This document shows, piece after piece, positions 1 through 8,674 of a stretch of 64,000 bases of DNA; the stretch's first letter is position 1, and each line of letters opens with the position of its first letter. The notes under the pieces were generated by a model. The model saw only the letters and a program-made list of their open reading frames with translations, did not search any database and was not told the origin of the DNA. Source of the DNA: Stappia indica (lineage in GTDB: Bacteria; Pseudomonadota; Alphaproteobacteria; Rhizobiales; Stappiaceae); contig NZ_CP046908.1 in the NCBI RefSeq assembly GCF_009789575.1, forward strand, positions 1,302,001 to 1,366,000. The letters run 5' to 3'. The position numbers and the translations under genes are program-made.

Positions 1-442
1 CGGTGACATAGGCCCAGTCGCCGAGAAAGGCGAGCCACCTGGCATGGCGCACCACCACGTCGAAGCGGTCGCCGTGGATGACCAGATAGCGGCGCCCGTC
101 GGCGGTCTCGTGGATGATTTCCTCCACGACTTCGATGCCGCCGAAATGGGTGCCGAGGAAATCGCGCAGGAACTCGTCGTGGTTGCCGGGCGTATAGACG
201 ATGCGGGCGCCCTTGCGCCCCTTGCGCATCAGCTTCTGCACCACGTCGTTATGGGCCTGCGGCCAGTACCACATGCGGCGCAACCGCCACCCGTCGACGA
301 TATCGCCGACCAGGTAGATGGTTTCGGCATCGTGATACTTGAGAAAGTCGAGCAGCATGTCCGCCTGGCAGCCACGCGTACCAAGATGAATATCGGACAG
401 GAAGATCGCCCTGAAATGTCTCTGGGTCGGCTCGGAGGACAT
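1..442 (-). CDS. Metallophosphoesterase, LpxH-like (UDP-2,3-diacylglucosamine diphosphatase family), partial
   Basis: The gene starts with ATG at 442 and runs off the left edge, so only the first 147 codons are visible. The N-terminus has the metallophosphoesterase signature: FLSDIHLGTRG with Asp17 and His19, then LVGDIVDGW, PGNHDEFL and VIHGDRFD, which together supply the dinuclear metal ligands. The spacing resembles the COG2908 LpxH-like branch, which removes UMP from UDP-diacylglucosamine in lipid A synthesis at the cytoplasmic face of the membrane. A generic phosphoesterase of the same fold cannot be excluded because the C-terminal part is missing. It is divergent from the SDR gene that follows. 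Confidence 0.8.
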   Translation of the reverse strand, partial: MSSEPTQRHFRAIFLSDIHLGTRGCQADMLLDFLKYHDAETIYLVGDIVDGWRLRRMWYWPQAHNDVVQKLMRKGRKGARIVYTPGNHDEFLRDFLGTHFGGIEVVEEIIHETADGRRYLVIHGDRFDVVVRHARWLAFLGDWAYVT

Positions 443-645
443 GACACGCTCCTGACAAGTCTTTGAGCGTCTAAATGCGCGATTCCGGTCTCAGAAATAT
501 GACAAGCGGCCGGAACGACGCGAGAGGCGGAAAGAAAACGCCGCCGTACGTCTGCGGCTGGACGGAGCGCGGGCGGCTCCGCTATCACTTCGGCAACGAC
601 GTCCGCCGGCCCCTGCCCCGGACGAAGCAGATCGGGAGATACGAC

Positions 646-1425
646 ATGGATCTTGGACTTTCCGGCCGAAAGGCCATCGTCTGCGCCTCCAGCCGCGGCC
701 TTGGCCGGGGATGCGCCGAAGCGCTGGCGCAAGCCGGCTGCGACCTGGTGATCAACGGGCTGGACCGGCTGCGCCTGGAGACGGCCGCAAGCGAAATCCG
801 CTCCCGCTACGGCGTCGACGTCGCCTCGGTCGTCGCCGACGTCTCGACGCGCGAGGGGCAGGACGCCCTGCTCGCCGCCTGCCCCGAGCCCGACATCCTG
901 GTCAACAACAATGGCGGCCCGCCGCGCCGCGACTATCGCGAGCTCGACCGCGAGGCGATGATCGGCGGGGTGATCCAGAACATGATCTCGCCGATCGAGA
1001 TGATCCAGCGGGTGGCCGACGGCATGGCCGAGCGCGGGTTCGGGCGCATCATCAACATCACCTCGATCACCGTGCGCATGCCGCTGGAGGGGCTCGACCT
1101 GTCGAGCGGCGCGCGCGCCGGCCTCACCGCGTTCCTGGCCGGCGTCTGCCGCACCTATGCGGGGCGCAACGTCACCATCAACAACCTGCTGCCCGGCAAG
1201 ATGGACACCGACCGCCTGCGCGGCGGGCTGGAGCGCACCGCCGGCATGACCGGGCAGAGCGTCGATGCGGTCGGCAAGGCGCAGCAGGCGGAAATCCCGG
1301 CCGGCCGCTTCGGCACGGCGGAGGAGTTCGGCAGGATCTGCGCCTTCTACTGCTCGACCTCGGCGGGCTATGTGACGGGGCAGAACATCCTCGTCGACGG
1401 CGGGCTCTATCCGGCAGCGTTCTGA
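646..1425 (+). CDS. SDR family protein (FabG-like) lacking the catalytic Tyr-x-x-x-Lys
   Basis: A 259-residue short-chain dehydrogenase/reductase. I start it at ATG 646, preceded by GGGAGAT, because the cofactor strand follows at once; a longer frame upstream is not protein-like. The Rossmann part is clear: SSRGLGRG (residues 15-22), NNNGGPP (87-93) and the end motif NILVDGGLYP. The Ser of IINITS (140) sits where the catalytic Ser lies, but the expected Tyr and Lys are Ser153 and Arg157 in LSSGARAGL. Classical SDR chemistry is therefore doubtful. An atypical subgroup with this replacement exists in proteobacteria as far as I recall; its function is unknown to me. It is followed by a strong hairpin shared with the convergent porin gene. 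Confidence 0.85.
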   Translation: MDLGLSGRKAIVCASSRGLGRGCAEALAQAGCDLVINGLDRLRLETAASEIRSRYGVDVASVVADVSTREGQDALLAACPEPDILVNNNGGPPRRDYRELDREAMIGGVIQNMISPIEMIQRVADGMAERGFGRIINITSITVRMPLEGLDLSSGARAGLTAFLAGVCRTYAGRNVTINNLLPGKMDTDRLRGGLERTAGMTGQSVDAVGKAQQAEIPAGRFGTAEEFGRICAFYCSTSAGYVTGQNILVDGGLYPAAF

Positions 1426-1450
1426 ACGCGGCCACCTGTCCGAACACGCA

Positions 1451-1482
1451 AAAGCCGGCGGGGAGCCCTCCCCGCCGGCTTT
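1451..1482. terminator. Bidirectional hairpin terminator
   Basis: A perfect 14-bp stem, AAAGCCGGCGGGGA, loop GCCC, then its complement ending in TTT. It lies between the convergent SDR gene and the FadL-type porin gene and can serve both. Confidence 0.85.
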
Positions 1483-1503
1483 CGTCGTTCGAGTGCGGGC
1501 GGC

Positions 1504-2823
1504 TCAGTAGCCGCGCGCCACGTCGTATTCCGGACGCTCGGCAGGACCGCCCCAGCGATAGCGCATCGATGCCGAGATGATGTTCACGTGCGCCTGCGCC
1601 TTGCCGACATAGCTGCCGACATTCGGATTGTAGTCCTGATGGCCGGGGCCGATGTTGATGTCGGCATCGCCCGCGTGGATGTAGGTGTAGCCGAGGTCGA
1701 ACGACAGGTCGTCGTTGAACTTGTAGCTGGCGCCGGCCGACAGCCACAGGCGGTCGGTGTCCGGCAGGCGGGTCGAGCGGATCTCGTCGGTGATCGGCGA
1801 GATCTCGTAGCCGATGCCGGCGCGCATCGTCAGGTCTTCGGTCACGTCGTACTCGCCGCCGATGGCGAAGAACCAGCTGTCGCGATAGTTGAAATGCAGG
1901 GTCTGGACCGTCGCTCCGGTCGCCTGCGAGGTCACGCGCGGCGACTTGAGGCGGCTCCAGTTGGCCCATTCCACGGTGCCGAAGACGCGGAACGCATCCG
2001 TCACCCGCTGCTTGGCCGAGAAGTTGATCGTCTCCGGCGTGATCAGCGAGGCGTCGATGTCGGTGAAGCCGGCCGGCGTCTGGATGTCGCCGTCGAGGGT
2101 CTGGCTGACGCCCGAGCGGAAACCAAGGCCCAGCTCCGTGCCCTCGAACGGCTTGAACGTCACGCCGGCGGTCACGCCGAAGCCGATGTCGTCGCCCTGA
2201 AGAATCGCGGAGGGATAGCCCGGCACGTTGGGCAGGGCGGACTTGAGCGTCACCTTGAAATACTGGACCTGCACGCCGAAGGCGAAGGACAGCATGTCGT
2301 TGAGCTTGTAGCCGATGGTCGGCGTCACGTTCACCGACATCACCTTGGACGTCCTGGAATAGAACTGCCCCGCCCAGTTCTGATGCGGCTTGGTGGCAAG
2401 ACCGTAGGGCGCGTTGATGGCAAGGCCCAGGAAGATCTGGTCGGTGAGCTTGTAGGCCGTGTAGGAGGCCGGAACATAGCCTTCGCTGCCGATGTCGCCG
2501 GAGGGCGCGGTGCTCGGCGTCAGGCCGAGTACGCCCGCGCCGATGGCCGAGGGCGTGAAGGCGCCGGTGATCTCGGCGGTGGGAGCGACCAGCGTGTGGT
2601 GGCTCTCGAAGGTGAACCCCTCCCCGGCGCCGGTGATCGTCGCCGGATTCCAGAACATCGACGAGATCGAGGGCCCGGTCGTGCCGTTGCCGGCGAACGA
2701 CATGCCCTGATAGTAGGCGCTCTGCTCGCGCAGGGCGAAGCCGCCGGCAAGGGCGGCGGACGAAGCAACCACCACCGAGATTGCGGTAAACGACAGTAGA
2801 AGGCTCTTGCTCTTGGGTGCCAT
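1504..2823 (-). CDS. OmpP1/FadL/TodX family outer membrane transport protein
   Basis: A 439-residue beta-barrel protein that would let long-chain fatty acids or other hydrophobic molecules cross the outer membrane. I start at ATG 2823, which has GGGGAGGA upstream; a longer frame starting at 2886 lacks this. The first ~26 residues are a signal peptide (basic MAPKSKS, hydrophobic run, ASSAALA), and the mature protein begins GGFALREQSAYYQGMSFAG, the typical FadL start that plugs the barrel. NPATITG follows, as in the family, and the C-terminus is rich in alternating barrel strands ending in Tyr. The fatty-acyl-CoA ligase gene at 16-17.7 kb could act on its substrate, but the two are not linked in an operon. 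Confidence 0.9.
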   Translation of the reverse strand: MAPKSKSLLLSFTAISVVVASSAALAGGFALREQSAYYQGMSFAGNGTTGPSISSMFWNPATITGAGEGFTFESHHTLVAPTAEITGAFTPSAIGAGVLGLTPSTAPSGDIGSEGYVPASYTAYKLTDQIFLGLAINAPYGLATKPHQNWAGQFYSRTSKVMSVNVTPTIGYKLNDMLSFAFGVQVQYFKVTLKSALPNVPGYPSAILQGDDIGFGVTAGVTFKPFEGTELGLGFRSGVSQTLDGDIQTPAGFTDIDASLITPETINFSAKQRVTDAFRVFGTVEWANWSRLKSPRVTSQATGATVQTLHFNYRDSWFFAIGGEYDVTEDLTMRAGIGYEISPITDEIRSTRLPDTDRLWLSAGASYKFNDDLSFDLGYTYIHAGDADINIGPGHQDYNPNVGSYVGKAQAHVNIISASMRYRWGGPAERPEYDVARGY

Positions 2824-3179
2824 GTCTCGACCATTCCTCCCCGGACTGCAGGACGAAGCAAAGCCCCGGTGCCCGTCCTGTTGCAAAGAGGATGAAAAAG
2901 TCGCGGCAGCTAAGCAATCGCCATGAGCGAGCGGAATTTACCGTGTTTCCCTTGCTCGAAGCCGGGTTTTGCAGGTTCCGCTAAGGCACCATTCCGCAAG
3001 GGAAGCGGTTCTGCGCGCTCAAAACCCGCTGCTGCGTGACAGTTTCGCGACAGCTGCGCACAGCCGGTGCGCATTTGCATATTTTTTGAGCAATTCGCTA
3101 CCGCCAGGCAACACCCTTCCCTTTTCGGAAGGGTGTTGCCCAACTGCAACGAAAGTGGCGGCGGAGAAACGGGGGGATG
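2824..3179. other. Intergenic region upstream of the porin gene
   Basis: 356 bp without a convincing gene; short open frames here have no homologue-like sequence or ribosome site. It holds the inverted repeat at 3107-3140 and an AT-rich stretch (about 3073-3096) unlike the GC-rich surroundings, which probably contains porin promoter elements, but I cannot place -35 and -10 boxes firmly. Confidence 0.5.
3107..3140. repeat. Perfect 14-bp inverted repeat (hairpin after the RND operon)
   Basis: GGCAACACCCTTCC, six-base loop, then the exact complement. It lies 40 bp beyond the stop codon of the RND permease and about 280 bp upstream of the porin start, both on the minus strand. There is no T run on the minus-strand exit side, so it is either a weak terminator or an RNA-stabilising or regulatory structure. 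Confidence 0.6.
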
Positions 3180-6100
3180 TCACTCCGCCGCCTGAGGCAG
3201 AGCCGGCGCGGGGGCCGTTGCACGCTCTGCCACATCGGTGTTGGCCGCCTCGGTATCGGCCTTCCCTGTGTTGGCTGCCTCGCGCCGTGCCTGCCTTGCG
3301 GCCATCACCTCGGCCTCGGTCTTGTCGAGGCGGTTGCGGAACCACAGGGCGTAGAGCGCCGGCAGGAAGACGAGGGTCAGCACGGTCGCAACCGTCAGGC
3401 CGCCGATCATCGCGATCGCCATCGGACCCCAGAAGATGTTCATCGTCAGGGGAATGAAGGCGAGAACCGCGGCCAGCGCCGTCAGGATCACCGGCCGCGC
3501 GCGGCGGACGGTGGATTCGACGATGGCGCGCCGCATGGTGGCGCCGGCATGCAGGTCGTGGTCGATCTGGTCGGCCAGGATCAGCGTGTTGCGCATCACC
3601 ATGCCGCCGAGCGCGATGACGCCGAGAATGGCGACGAAACCGAAGGCCGCATCGGCAATCAGCAGGGCGGCCACCGCCCCGATCAACCCGAGCGGGAAGG
3701 TCAGGAACACCAGCGCCATCTTCGAGAAGGACTGCATCTGCAGCATGATCAGCACGGCCATGGCGAGGAACATCAAGGGGAACACTGCGGCAAGCGCCAC
3801 GTTGGCCTTGGCCGATTCCTCCGCCGCGCCGCCCGTGTCGATCCGGTAGCCCGCCGGCAGGGTCGCCTCGATCTCGCGCATCTTCGGCAGCAGCGAGGCG
3901 GTCACGTCCGGCGCCTGCAGGCCCGGCGCCACATCCGCCCGCACGGTCAGCACCGTCTCGCGATTGCGCCGCCACAGGATCGGGTCCTCGGCCGTGTAGA
4001 CGATCCGCGCCACCTGCGAGACCGGAATGGCCCGCCCGTCGCGCACCTGCAGCACCATGTCGCCGATATCGCCGAGCGCGGCGCGCTCCGTCTCGTCGGC
4101 CCGCACCACGACGCCGACCGAATGGCGGCCCTCGCGCAGCGACGTCACCTCGTAGCCCGACAGAAGCGTCTGCAGCGACTGGCCGATCTCCGAGGTGGAC
4201 AGCCCCAGCGCCCGCGCGCGGTCCTGATCGACCTCGAGGCGCACCGACTTCACCTTCTCGCCCCATTGCAGCTCGGTGTTGCGGGTGTCGGGGCTGGCCC
4301 GCATCGCATCGCGCACCTTGGCCGCGGCCGCCCGCACCTCTTCCAGGTCCTGGCCGACGACGCGGAACTGCACCGGATAGCCGACCGGCGGGCCGAGTTC
4401 GAGCTTGTTGGCGCGGCCGCGCACCGCCCCTTCCGCCTCGGCGAAGCGGGCCTGAAGCTCATCGACCAGCGCATCGGCGTGCTCGCCGCCCTTGGTCTGC
4501 ACCAGGACCAGCGCATAGCTCGGATTGGGCAGGGCCGGGTTGTAGGCGAGGAAGAAGCGCGGCGCGCCCGCTCCCACATAGGTGGTGAAATAGTCGACAT
4601 GCTCGTTGGTCTTGAGCCAGTCCTCGATGGCCTTCGCCTCGCGCTCGGTCGCCGCGAAGGACGAGCCTTCCGGCCCCTTCAGCTCGACCAGCACTTCCGG
4701 CCGCGAGGAGTTGGGGAAGAACTGCTGCTTGACGAAGCCCATGCCGTAGCCGGCCAGGACCAGCAGACCGACGGTCCCCAGCACCACCGGCACGCGGAAG
4801 CGCAAGGCAGCGGTGACCATCGCGCGCAGGCGGTTGTAGGAGGGCGTGTGATAGATCGCTTCCTCGTCGATATGCCCACGCTCCGCCGCATGGCGCTCCA
4901 GCGAGCGCGGCAGCAGCTTCAGCCCGAGATAGGGCGTGAAGACGACGGCGACGAGCCAGGAGATCAGCAGCGCCGTCGTCACCACCCAGAAGATGCCGCC
5001 GGCATATTCGCCGGCCGCCGACGCGGCGAAGCCGACGGGCAGGAAGCCGGCCGCCGTGACCAGCGTGCCGGTCAGCATCGGAAAGGCGGTGGATTCCCAG
5101 GCGAAGGTCGCCGCGCGGAAGCGGTCCCAACCCTGCTCGATCTTCACCACCATCATCTCGATGGCGATGATCGCATCGTCGACCAGAAGGCCGAGCGACA
5201 GGATCAGCGCGCCGAGCGAGATGCGCTCCAGGTCGATGCCCATCAGCATCATCACCACGAAGGTGGCCCCGAGCGTCAGCGGCACGGAGAGCGCGACGAT
5301 GATGCCGGTGCGAAAGCCCAGCGACAGGAAGGAGACCAGCAGCACGATGGAAATGGCGACGACGAACTTCAGCAGGAACTCGCCGACGGCCTCCTCCACC
5401 ACTTCCGGCTGGTTGGAGACCTGGTGCAGCTCCGCGCCGACCGGCAGGCGCGCCTTGATCTCGGCCGCCTTTTCGTGCAGGCGCTCGCCGAGCTCCAGCA
5501 CGTTGCCGCCAGCCGACATGGCGGCGCCGAGCAGGATCGTGTCCTCGCCGTTGTAGCGCGCGACATAGCTTTGCGGATCGGCAACGCCGCGGCTGACCGT
5601 GGCGATGTCGCCGAGACGGAACACCCGGCCCTCCGCCTCGACGGGAACGGCCGCCACCGCCTCGACGCCGGTCAGGCTGCCGCTGACGCGCACCTGCACG
5701 GTCTCGCTCGGCGTGTCGACCGAGCCCGACGGCACGACGGCGTTCTGGGCGGCGAGCGCATCGAAGATCGCGCTGGCGGGAATGCCGAGCGTCGCAAGCT
5801 TCGCATAGGAGATGTCGACATGGATCTTCTGGTCCTGCTCGCCGAAGAGCTGGACCTTCTCCACCCCCGGCACGGCCAGCAACGACTGGCGCGCCATCTC
5901 GGCAAGATCCGACAATTCGGTCCAGGTGGCACCGGGCGCGGTGAGCGCATGGACCTGGACATAGACGTCGGCATATTCGTCGTTGAAGAAGGGACCGCGA
6001 ACGCCCTGCGGCAGCTCGCCGGAGATGTCGCCCACCTTCTTGCGGGCCTGGTACCACAGCTCCTCGACCTCGGAGGGCGGGGTCGCATCCCCCAGGACGA

Positions 6101-6386
6101 TCTGGGTCGCCATGAAGCCGGGGCGGGTATAGGTCTCCAGCCGCGACAGCCAGGGCAGGGTCTGCAGCCGCGTCTCGACGCGGTCGGCGACCTGCTCCTG
6201 CATTTCCTCGGCACTGGCGCCCGGCCAAACGGCCGTCACCACCATCACCTTCACGGTGAAGGCGGGATCCTCGTTGCGGCCGAGATTGCCATAGGCGTAG
6301 ACGCCGGCAATGGCCGTGACGAGGATGAAGAAGAGAACCAGCGTCTGGTGACGGATGGCCCAGGCGGACAGGTTGAAGCCGCTCAT
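3180..6386 (-). CDS. RND family efflux transporter permease (AcrB/HAE1-like)
   Basis: A 1068-residue inner-membrane pump protein, the normal length for the hydrophobe/amphiphile RND family. It starts at ATG 6386, whose bases overlap the TGA of the upstream adaptor gene (ATGA), so the two are translationally coupled. The N-terminus (MSGFNLSAWAIRHQ then a hydrophobic segment) is the first transmembrane helix. The proton-relay pair of helix 4 is visible as Asp403-Asp404 in GLLVDDAIIAIE, and the family signature EYAGGIFWVVTTALLISW and FLPVGFAAS precede the second large periplasmic loop. It would export toxic compounds with the lipoprotein adaptor and an outer membrane channel; no TolC-type gene is adjacent. 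Control is probably by the divergent TetR protein. Confidence 0.93.
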   Translation of the reverse strand: MSGFNLSAWAIRHQTLVLFFILVTAIAGVYAYGNLGRNEDPAFTVKVMVVTAVWPGASAEEMQEQVADRVETRLQTLPWLSRLETYTRPGFMATQIVLGDATPPSEVEELWYQARKKVGDISGELPQGVRGPFFNDEYADVYVQVHALTAPGATWTELSDLAEMARQSLLAVPGVEKVQLFGEQDQKIHVDISYAKLATLGIPASAIFDALAAQNAVVPSGSVDTPSETVQVRVSGSLTGVEAVAAVPVEAEGRVFRLGDIATVSRGVADPQSYVARYNGEDTILLGAAMSAGGNVLELGERLHEKAAEIKARLPVGAELHQVSNQPEVVEEAVGEFLLKFVVAISIVLLVSFLSLGFRTGIIVALSVPLTLGATFVVMMLMGIDLERISLGALILSLGLLVDDAIIAIEMMVVKIEQGWDRFRAATFAWESTAFPMLTGTLVTAAGFLPVGFAASAAGEYAGGIFWVVTTALLISWLVAVVFTPYLGLKLLPRSLERHAAERGHIDEEAIYHTPSYNRLRAMVTAALRFRVPVVLGTVGLLVLAGYGMGFVKQQFFPNSSRPEVLVELKGPEGSSFAATEREAKAIEDWLKTNEHVDYFTTYVGAGAPRFFLAYNPALPNPSYALVLVQTKGGEHADALVDELQARFAEAEGAVRGRANKLELGPPVGYPVQFRVVGQDLEEVRAAAAKVRDAMRASPDTRNTELQWGEKVKSVRLEVDQDRARALGLSTSEIGQSLQTLLSGYEVTSLREGRHSVGVVVRADETERAALGDIGDMVLQVRDGRAIPVSQVARIVYTAEDPILWRRNRETVLTVRADVAPGLQAPDVTASLLPKMREIEATLPAGYRIDTGGAAEESAKANVALAAVFPLMFLAMAVLIMLQMQSFSKMALVFLTFPLGLIGAVAALLIADAAFGFVAILGVIALGGMVMRNTLILADQIDHDLHAGATMRRAIVESTVRRARPVILTALAAVLAFIPLTMNIFWGPMAIAMIGGLTVATVLTLVFLPALYALWFRNRLDKTEAEVMAARQARREAANTGKADTEAANTDVAERATAPAPALPQAAE

Positions 6387-7573
6387 CGCAGCGCACCCAC
6401 CTGCACCGGCTCGCGCGACTGGCGCAGCACCGCCTTCAGCGTCAGGCCCGGATCGATCCGGTGCACCCCGAGGCTGACGACATGTTCGCCGGCCGCAAGA
6501 CCGGAGACGACGGCCCGCTCGGCCTCGATGCGGCGGACCGTGACCGGCACCGCCGCCACCTGCTCCGCCCCCGGCGCTGCCCGCCAGACATTGGCCGTCT
6601 CGCCGGAATACCAGACGGAGGTGAGCGGCACGGCAACCTCGTCCCCGGGCACGGCCTGTTGCAAGTGAACGGTCGCGGTCATGCCGAGCCGCGCATCGGC
6701 GGTGGGGTCGTCGATGGCGAAGCGTGCGGTGAAGGTCCGTGCGGCCGTATCGGCGACCGGCGAAAGCTCGCGAAGCCGGGCCTGATAGCGCCGGTCGGGA
6801 TCGGCCCACAGCGTCACGCTGGCCCGCGCCTTTTCAAGGCCGGCGACCTGCGCCTCGGGAATGGCGACTTCCACCTCGCGCTCGCTGTCCCCCGCGATGC
6901 GGACGATCCCCTGCCCGGCGGCGACGACTTCGCCGGGTTCCGCCGTCACGGCGGTCACCACCCCGTCGCGATCCGCGCGCAAGGTGGCATAGGCGAGCTG
7001 GTTTTCGGCGAGAATGCGCTGTTCGGACGCCGCCTTCAGCGCGGCGGCGGCGGCATCGTCCGCGGCAATGGCCTGGTCGAGCGCGGATTGCGAGACATGC
7101 CCCTTGGCCTGAAGCGCGGCGATGCGGGTGCGGTCCTCGGACGTCTTGCGCGCCTGCGCCTGTGCGGCCCGCTCTTCCGCCTCTCGGGCACGCAGGCCGG
7201 CGCGCAGGTCTTCCTCGTCCAGAGTGGCGATGGCCTGGCCGGCGGAAACCCGGTCGCCGACATCCACCAGGCGTTCGGAAATCTTGCCGCCGACGCGGAA
7301 GGCGGCGGGCGCGTCGCTGCGGGCGTGGACGGTGCCGGAGAAGGTGACGCCGTGGCCGTCGACCTTCACGGCCGGCTCGACCCATACGACACGAGGCGAT
7401 GCGGCGGAGGTGTCCGCGTCCTCGGCGGCCTGCGGCTGGCAGGCGGCGACCAACACGGCCGTCAACAGGACCGCGCCGACCCGCCCCGCAGGACTGCCGA
7501 GACTGAACCATGAACCAGCAGGAAGACGATACGCCGGAAATGCGGAGGCGAGAGATGCGGGGAAGCTGCTCAT
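6383..7573 (-). CDS. RND efflux periplasmic adaptor subunit (HlyD/MFP family lipoprotein)
   Basis: A 396-residue membrane fusion protein that bridges the RND permease and an outer membrane channel. A long N-terminal region leads to a lipobox, VLVAAC with Cys45, so it should be a lipid-anchored periplasmic protein. The barrel-sandwich (lipoyl-like) half-motifs are seen near GKISERLVDVGDRVSAGQAIATLD and in ATLRADRDGVVTAVTAEPG, flanking a helical hairpin rich in Ala, Gln and Arg. I start at ATG 7573 (GAAAGG upstream); an in-frame ATG at 7630 would lengthen the signal region unnaturally. First gene of a two-gene operon with the permease; promoter and putative operator are at 7661-7690. Confidence 0.9.
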   Translation of the reverse strand: MSSFPASLASAFPAYRLPAGSWFSLGSPAGRVGAVLLTAVLVAACQPQAAEDADTSAASPRVVWVEPAVKVDGHGVTFSGTVHARSDAPAAFRVGGKISERLVDVGDRVSAGQAIATLDEEDLRAGLRAREAEERAAQAQARKTSEDRTRIAALQAKGHVSQSALDQAIAADDAAAAALKAASEQRILAENQLAYATLRADRDGVVTAVTAEPGEVVAAGQGIVRIAGDSEREVEVAIPEAQVAGLEKARASVTLWADPDRRYQARLRELSPVADTAARTFTARFAIDDPTADARLGMTATVHLQQAVPGDEVAVPLTSVWYSGETANVWRAAPGAEQVAAVPVTVRRIEAERAVVSGLAAGEHVVSLGVHRIDPGLTLKAVLRQSREPVQVGALR

Positions 7574-7660
7574 CACGTGAGGCCTTTCAGGCGCAGTATC
7601 GTCGGCACCGAGCCGACCGGCTGGAAACATGGAACAAGCGCGAACACCTCCGCGCGACCC

Positions 7661-7690
7661 TCAATATGGATGACAAGTGACGATTGTCAA
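7661..7690 (-). promoter_or_regulatory. Sigma70-type promoter of the RND operon
   Basis: On the minus strand TTGACA (7690-7685) is followed after 17 bp by ATATTG (7667-7662), about 90 bp before the adaptor start codon. The spacer contains the inverted repeat at 7671-7689. It overlaps the forward promoter at 7684-7712. Confidence 0.6.
7671..7689. promoter_or_regulatory. Candidate TetR operator in divergent promoter region
   Basis: TGACAA and TTGTCA form a perfect inverted repeat separated by 7 bp. It fills the spacer of the leftward RND promoter and covers the -35 of the rightward tetR promoter, so one bound repressor could silence both. The link to the TetR protein at 7945 is inferred from position. 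Confidence 0.55.
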
Positions 7691-7712
7691 TAAACGTCAG
7701 TGAACATATATT
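7684..7712 (+). promoter_or_regulatory. Candidate promoter for the tetR gene
   Basis: TTGTCA (7684-7689), 17 bp, TATATT (7707-7712). The tetR start codon is at 7945, so the transcript would have a leader of about 225 nt in which I see no gene or clear structure. Confidence 0.5.
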
Positions 7713-7944
7713 AGTCGTCAGGAGACGGCGACGCCCGGCAGGCATGGCCCGGCGCACGCGCTTCTGCCTGCCCTGCATGCACGCCGCCCCGAGGGGCTTC
7801 GCCTCGCGGGCCGGGCAGCAGGGACGAGTTGACGCAGGCGGCCATGACTCCCATTGTGAGCCTGAGTTGCCGCCCTCGTTTTCGGGGGTATGCGGGCAAC
7901 CAGGCCGCAGGCTCAAGAACCAGAAAAGACCGGATCAGTGCATC

Positions 7945-8643
7945 ATGAGTGACTTGCTGGATATGGAAGAGGCAGCCGCCCGGGACGGGACGAACAGTCC
8001 CGCGACCCGCGAGACGCGCAGGCGCATCGTCGAGAAGGCCAGCGAGCTGTTCCATCTCTACGGCTACCAGAAGACGACCGTGGCCGACATCGCCCGCGAG
8101 CTCGGCATGTCACCGGCCAACGTCTACCGCTTCTTCGCCTCCAAGGCCGAGCTGACCAAGGCGGTCACCGTGCTGGTGACCAGCGGCCTTCGCGCCGCCA
8201 TGGAGCACGATATCGAGGGCTGCTGCGGCGGCAGCAGCGAGAAGCTGCGCAAGATGGTTCGCCAGCACTTCCACCATGTCCGCGACCACTACACGGACAA
8301 CAGGAAGATCCACGACCTGCTGGAAGCGGCCATGGACGAGGCGTGGGACGAAATAGAGATCCACAAGGCCGAGATGCGGGAAAGCTTCGCGCACCTGATC
8401 CAGGAAGGCATCGAGAAGGGCGAGTTTCCCCCGCAGGACGTCGACACCTCGGCCCTGCTGTTCCAGCACTCGCTGGTGATGTTCTTCCATCCGGCGCTGG
8501 TGGCGCAAACCTGCCGCTGCCTGCCCGAGGGGCATCAGGACCTGATGTTCGAACCGATGGTGGATTTTGCGCTCGCAGCGCTCCGGGACGGGCGTTTCCG
8601 CAACGTGCCGGCCGAAGTCCTTCATCCCGCGGCAGCGTGCTGA
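7945..8643 (+). CDS. TetR/AcrR family transcriptional regulator (RND operon)
   Basis: A 232-residue regulator. The N-terminal DNA-binding domain spans roughly residues 22-70: RRRIVEKASELFHLYGYQKTT, then the helix-turn-helix VADIARELGMSPANVYRFFASKAEL. The C-terminal ligand domain is of the type that follows with FEPMVDFALAALRDG, seen in AefR/AcrR-like repressors. I start at ATG 7945; an earlier in-frame opening from 7684 is Arg/Pro/Cys-rich and not protein-like. It is transcribed away from the efflux operon and most likely represses it and itself through the operator at 7671-7689, with an efflux substrate as inducer. It has an unusual CC pair and CRC cysteines, so redox sensing is possible but untested. 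Confidence 0.88.
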   Translation: MSDLLDMEEAAARDGTNSPATRETRRRIVEKASELFHLYGYQKTTVADIARELGMSPANVYRFFASKAELTKAVTVLVTSGLRAAMEHDIEGCCGGSSEKLRKMVRQHFHHVRDHYTDNRKIHDLLEAAMDEAWDEIEIHKAEMRESFAHLIQEGIEKGEFPPQDVDTSALLFQHSLVMFFHPALVAQTCRCLPEGHQDLMFEPMVDFALAALRDGRFRNVPAEVLHPAAAC

Positions 8644-8674
8644 CACGCGGCAGCCGCCGCGCCGGGCGCAAGCC

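Noticed and set aside
3177-6668. A very long open frame antisense to the RND permease
   Set aside because: High GC content with strong third-position bias leaves long antisense frames open; composition is His/Arg/Gln-rich and no family motifs are present.
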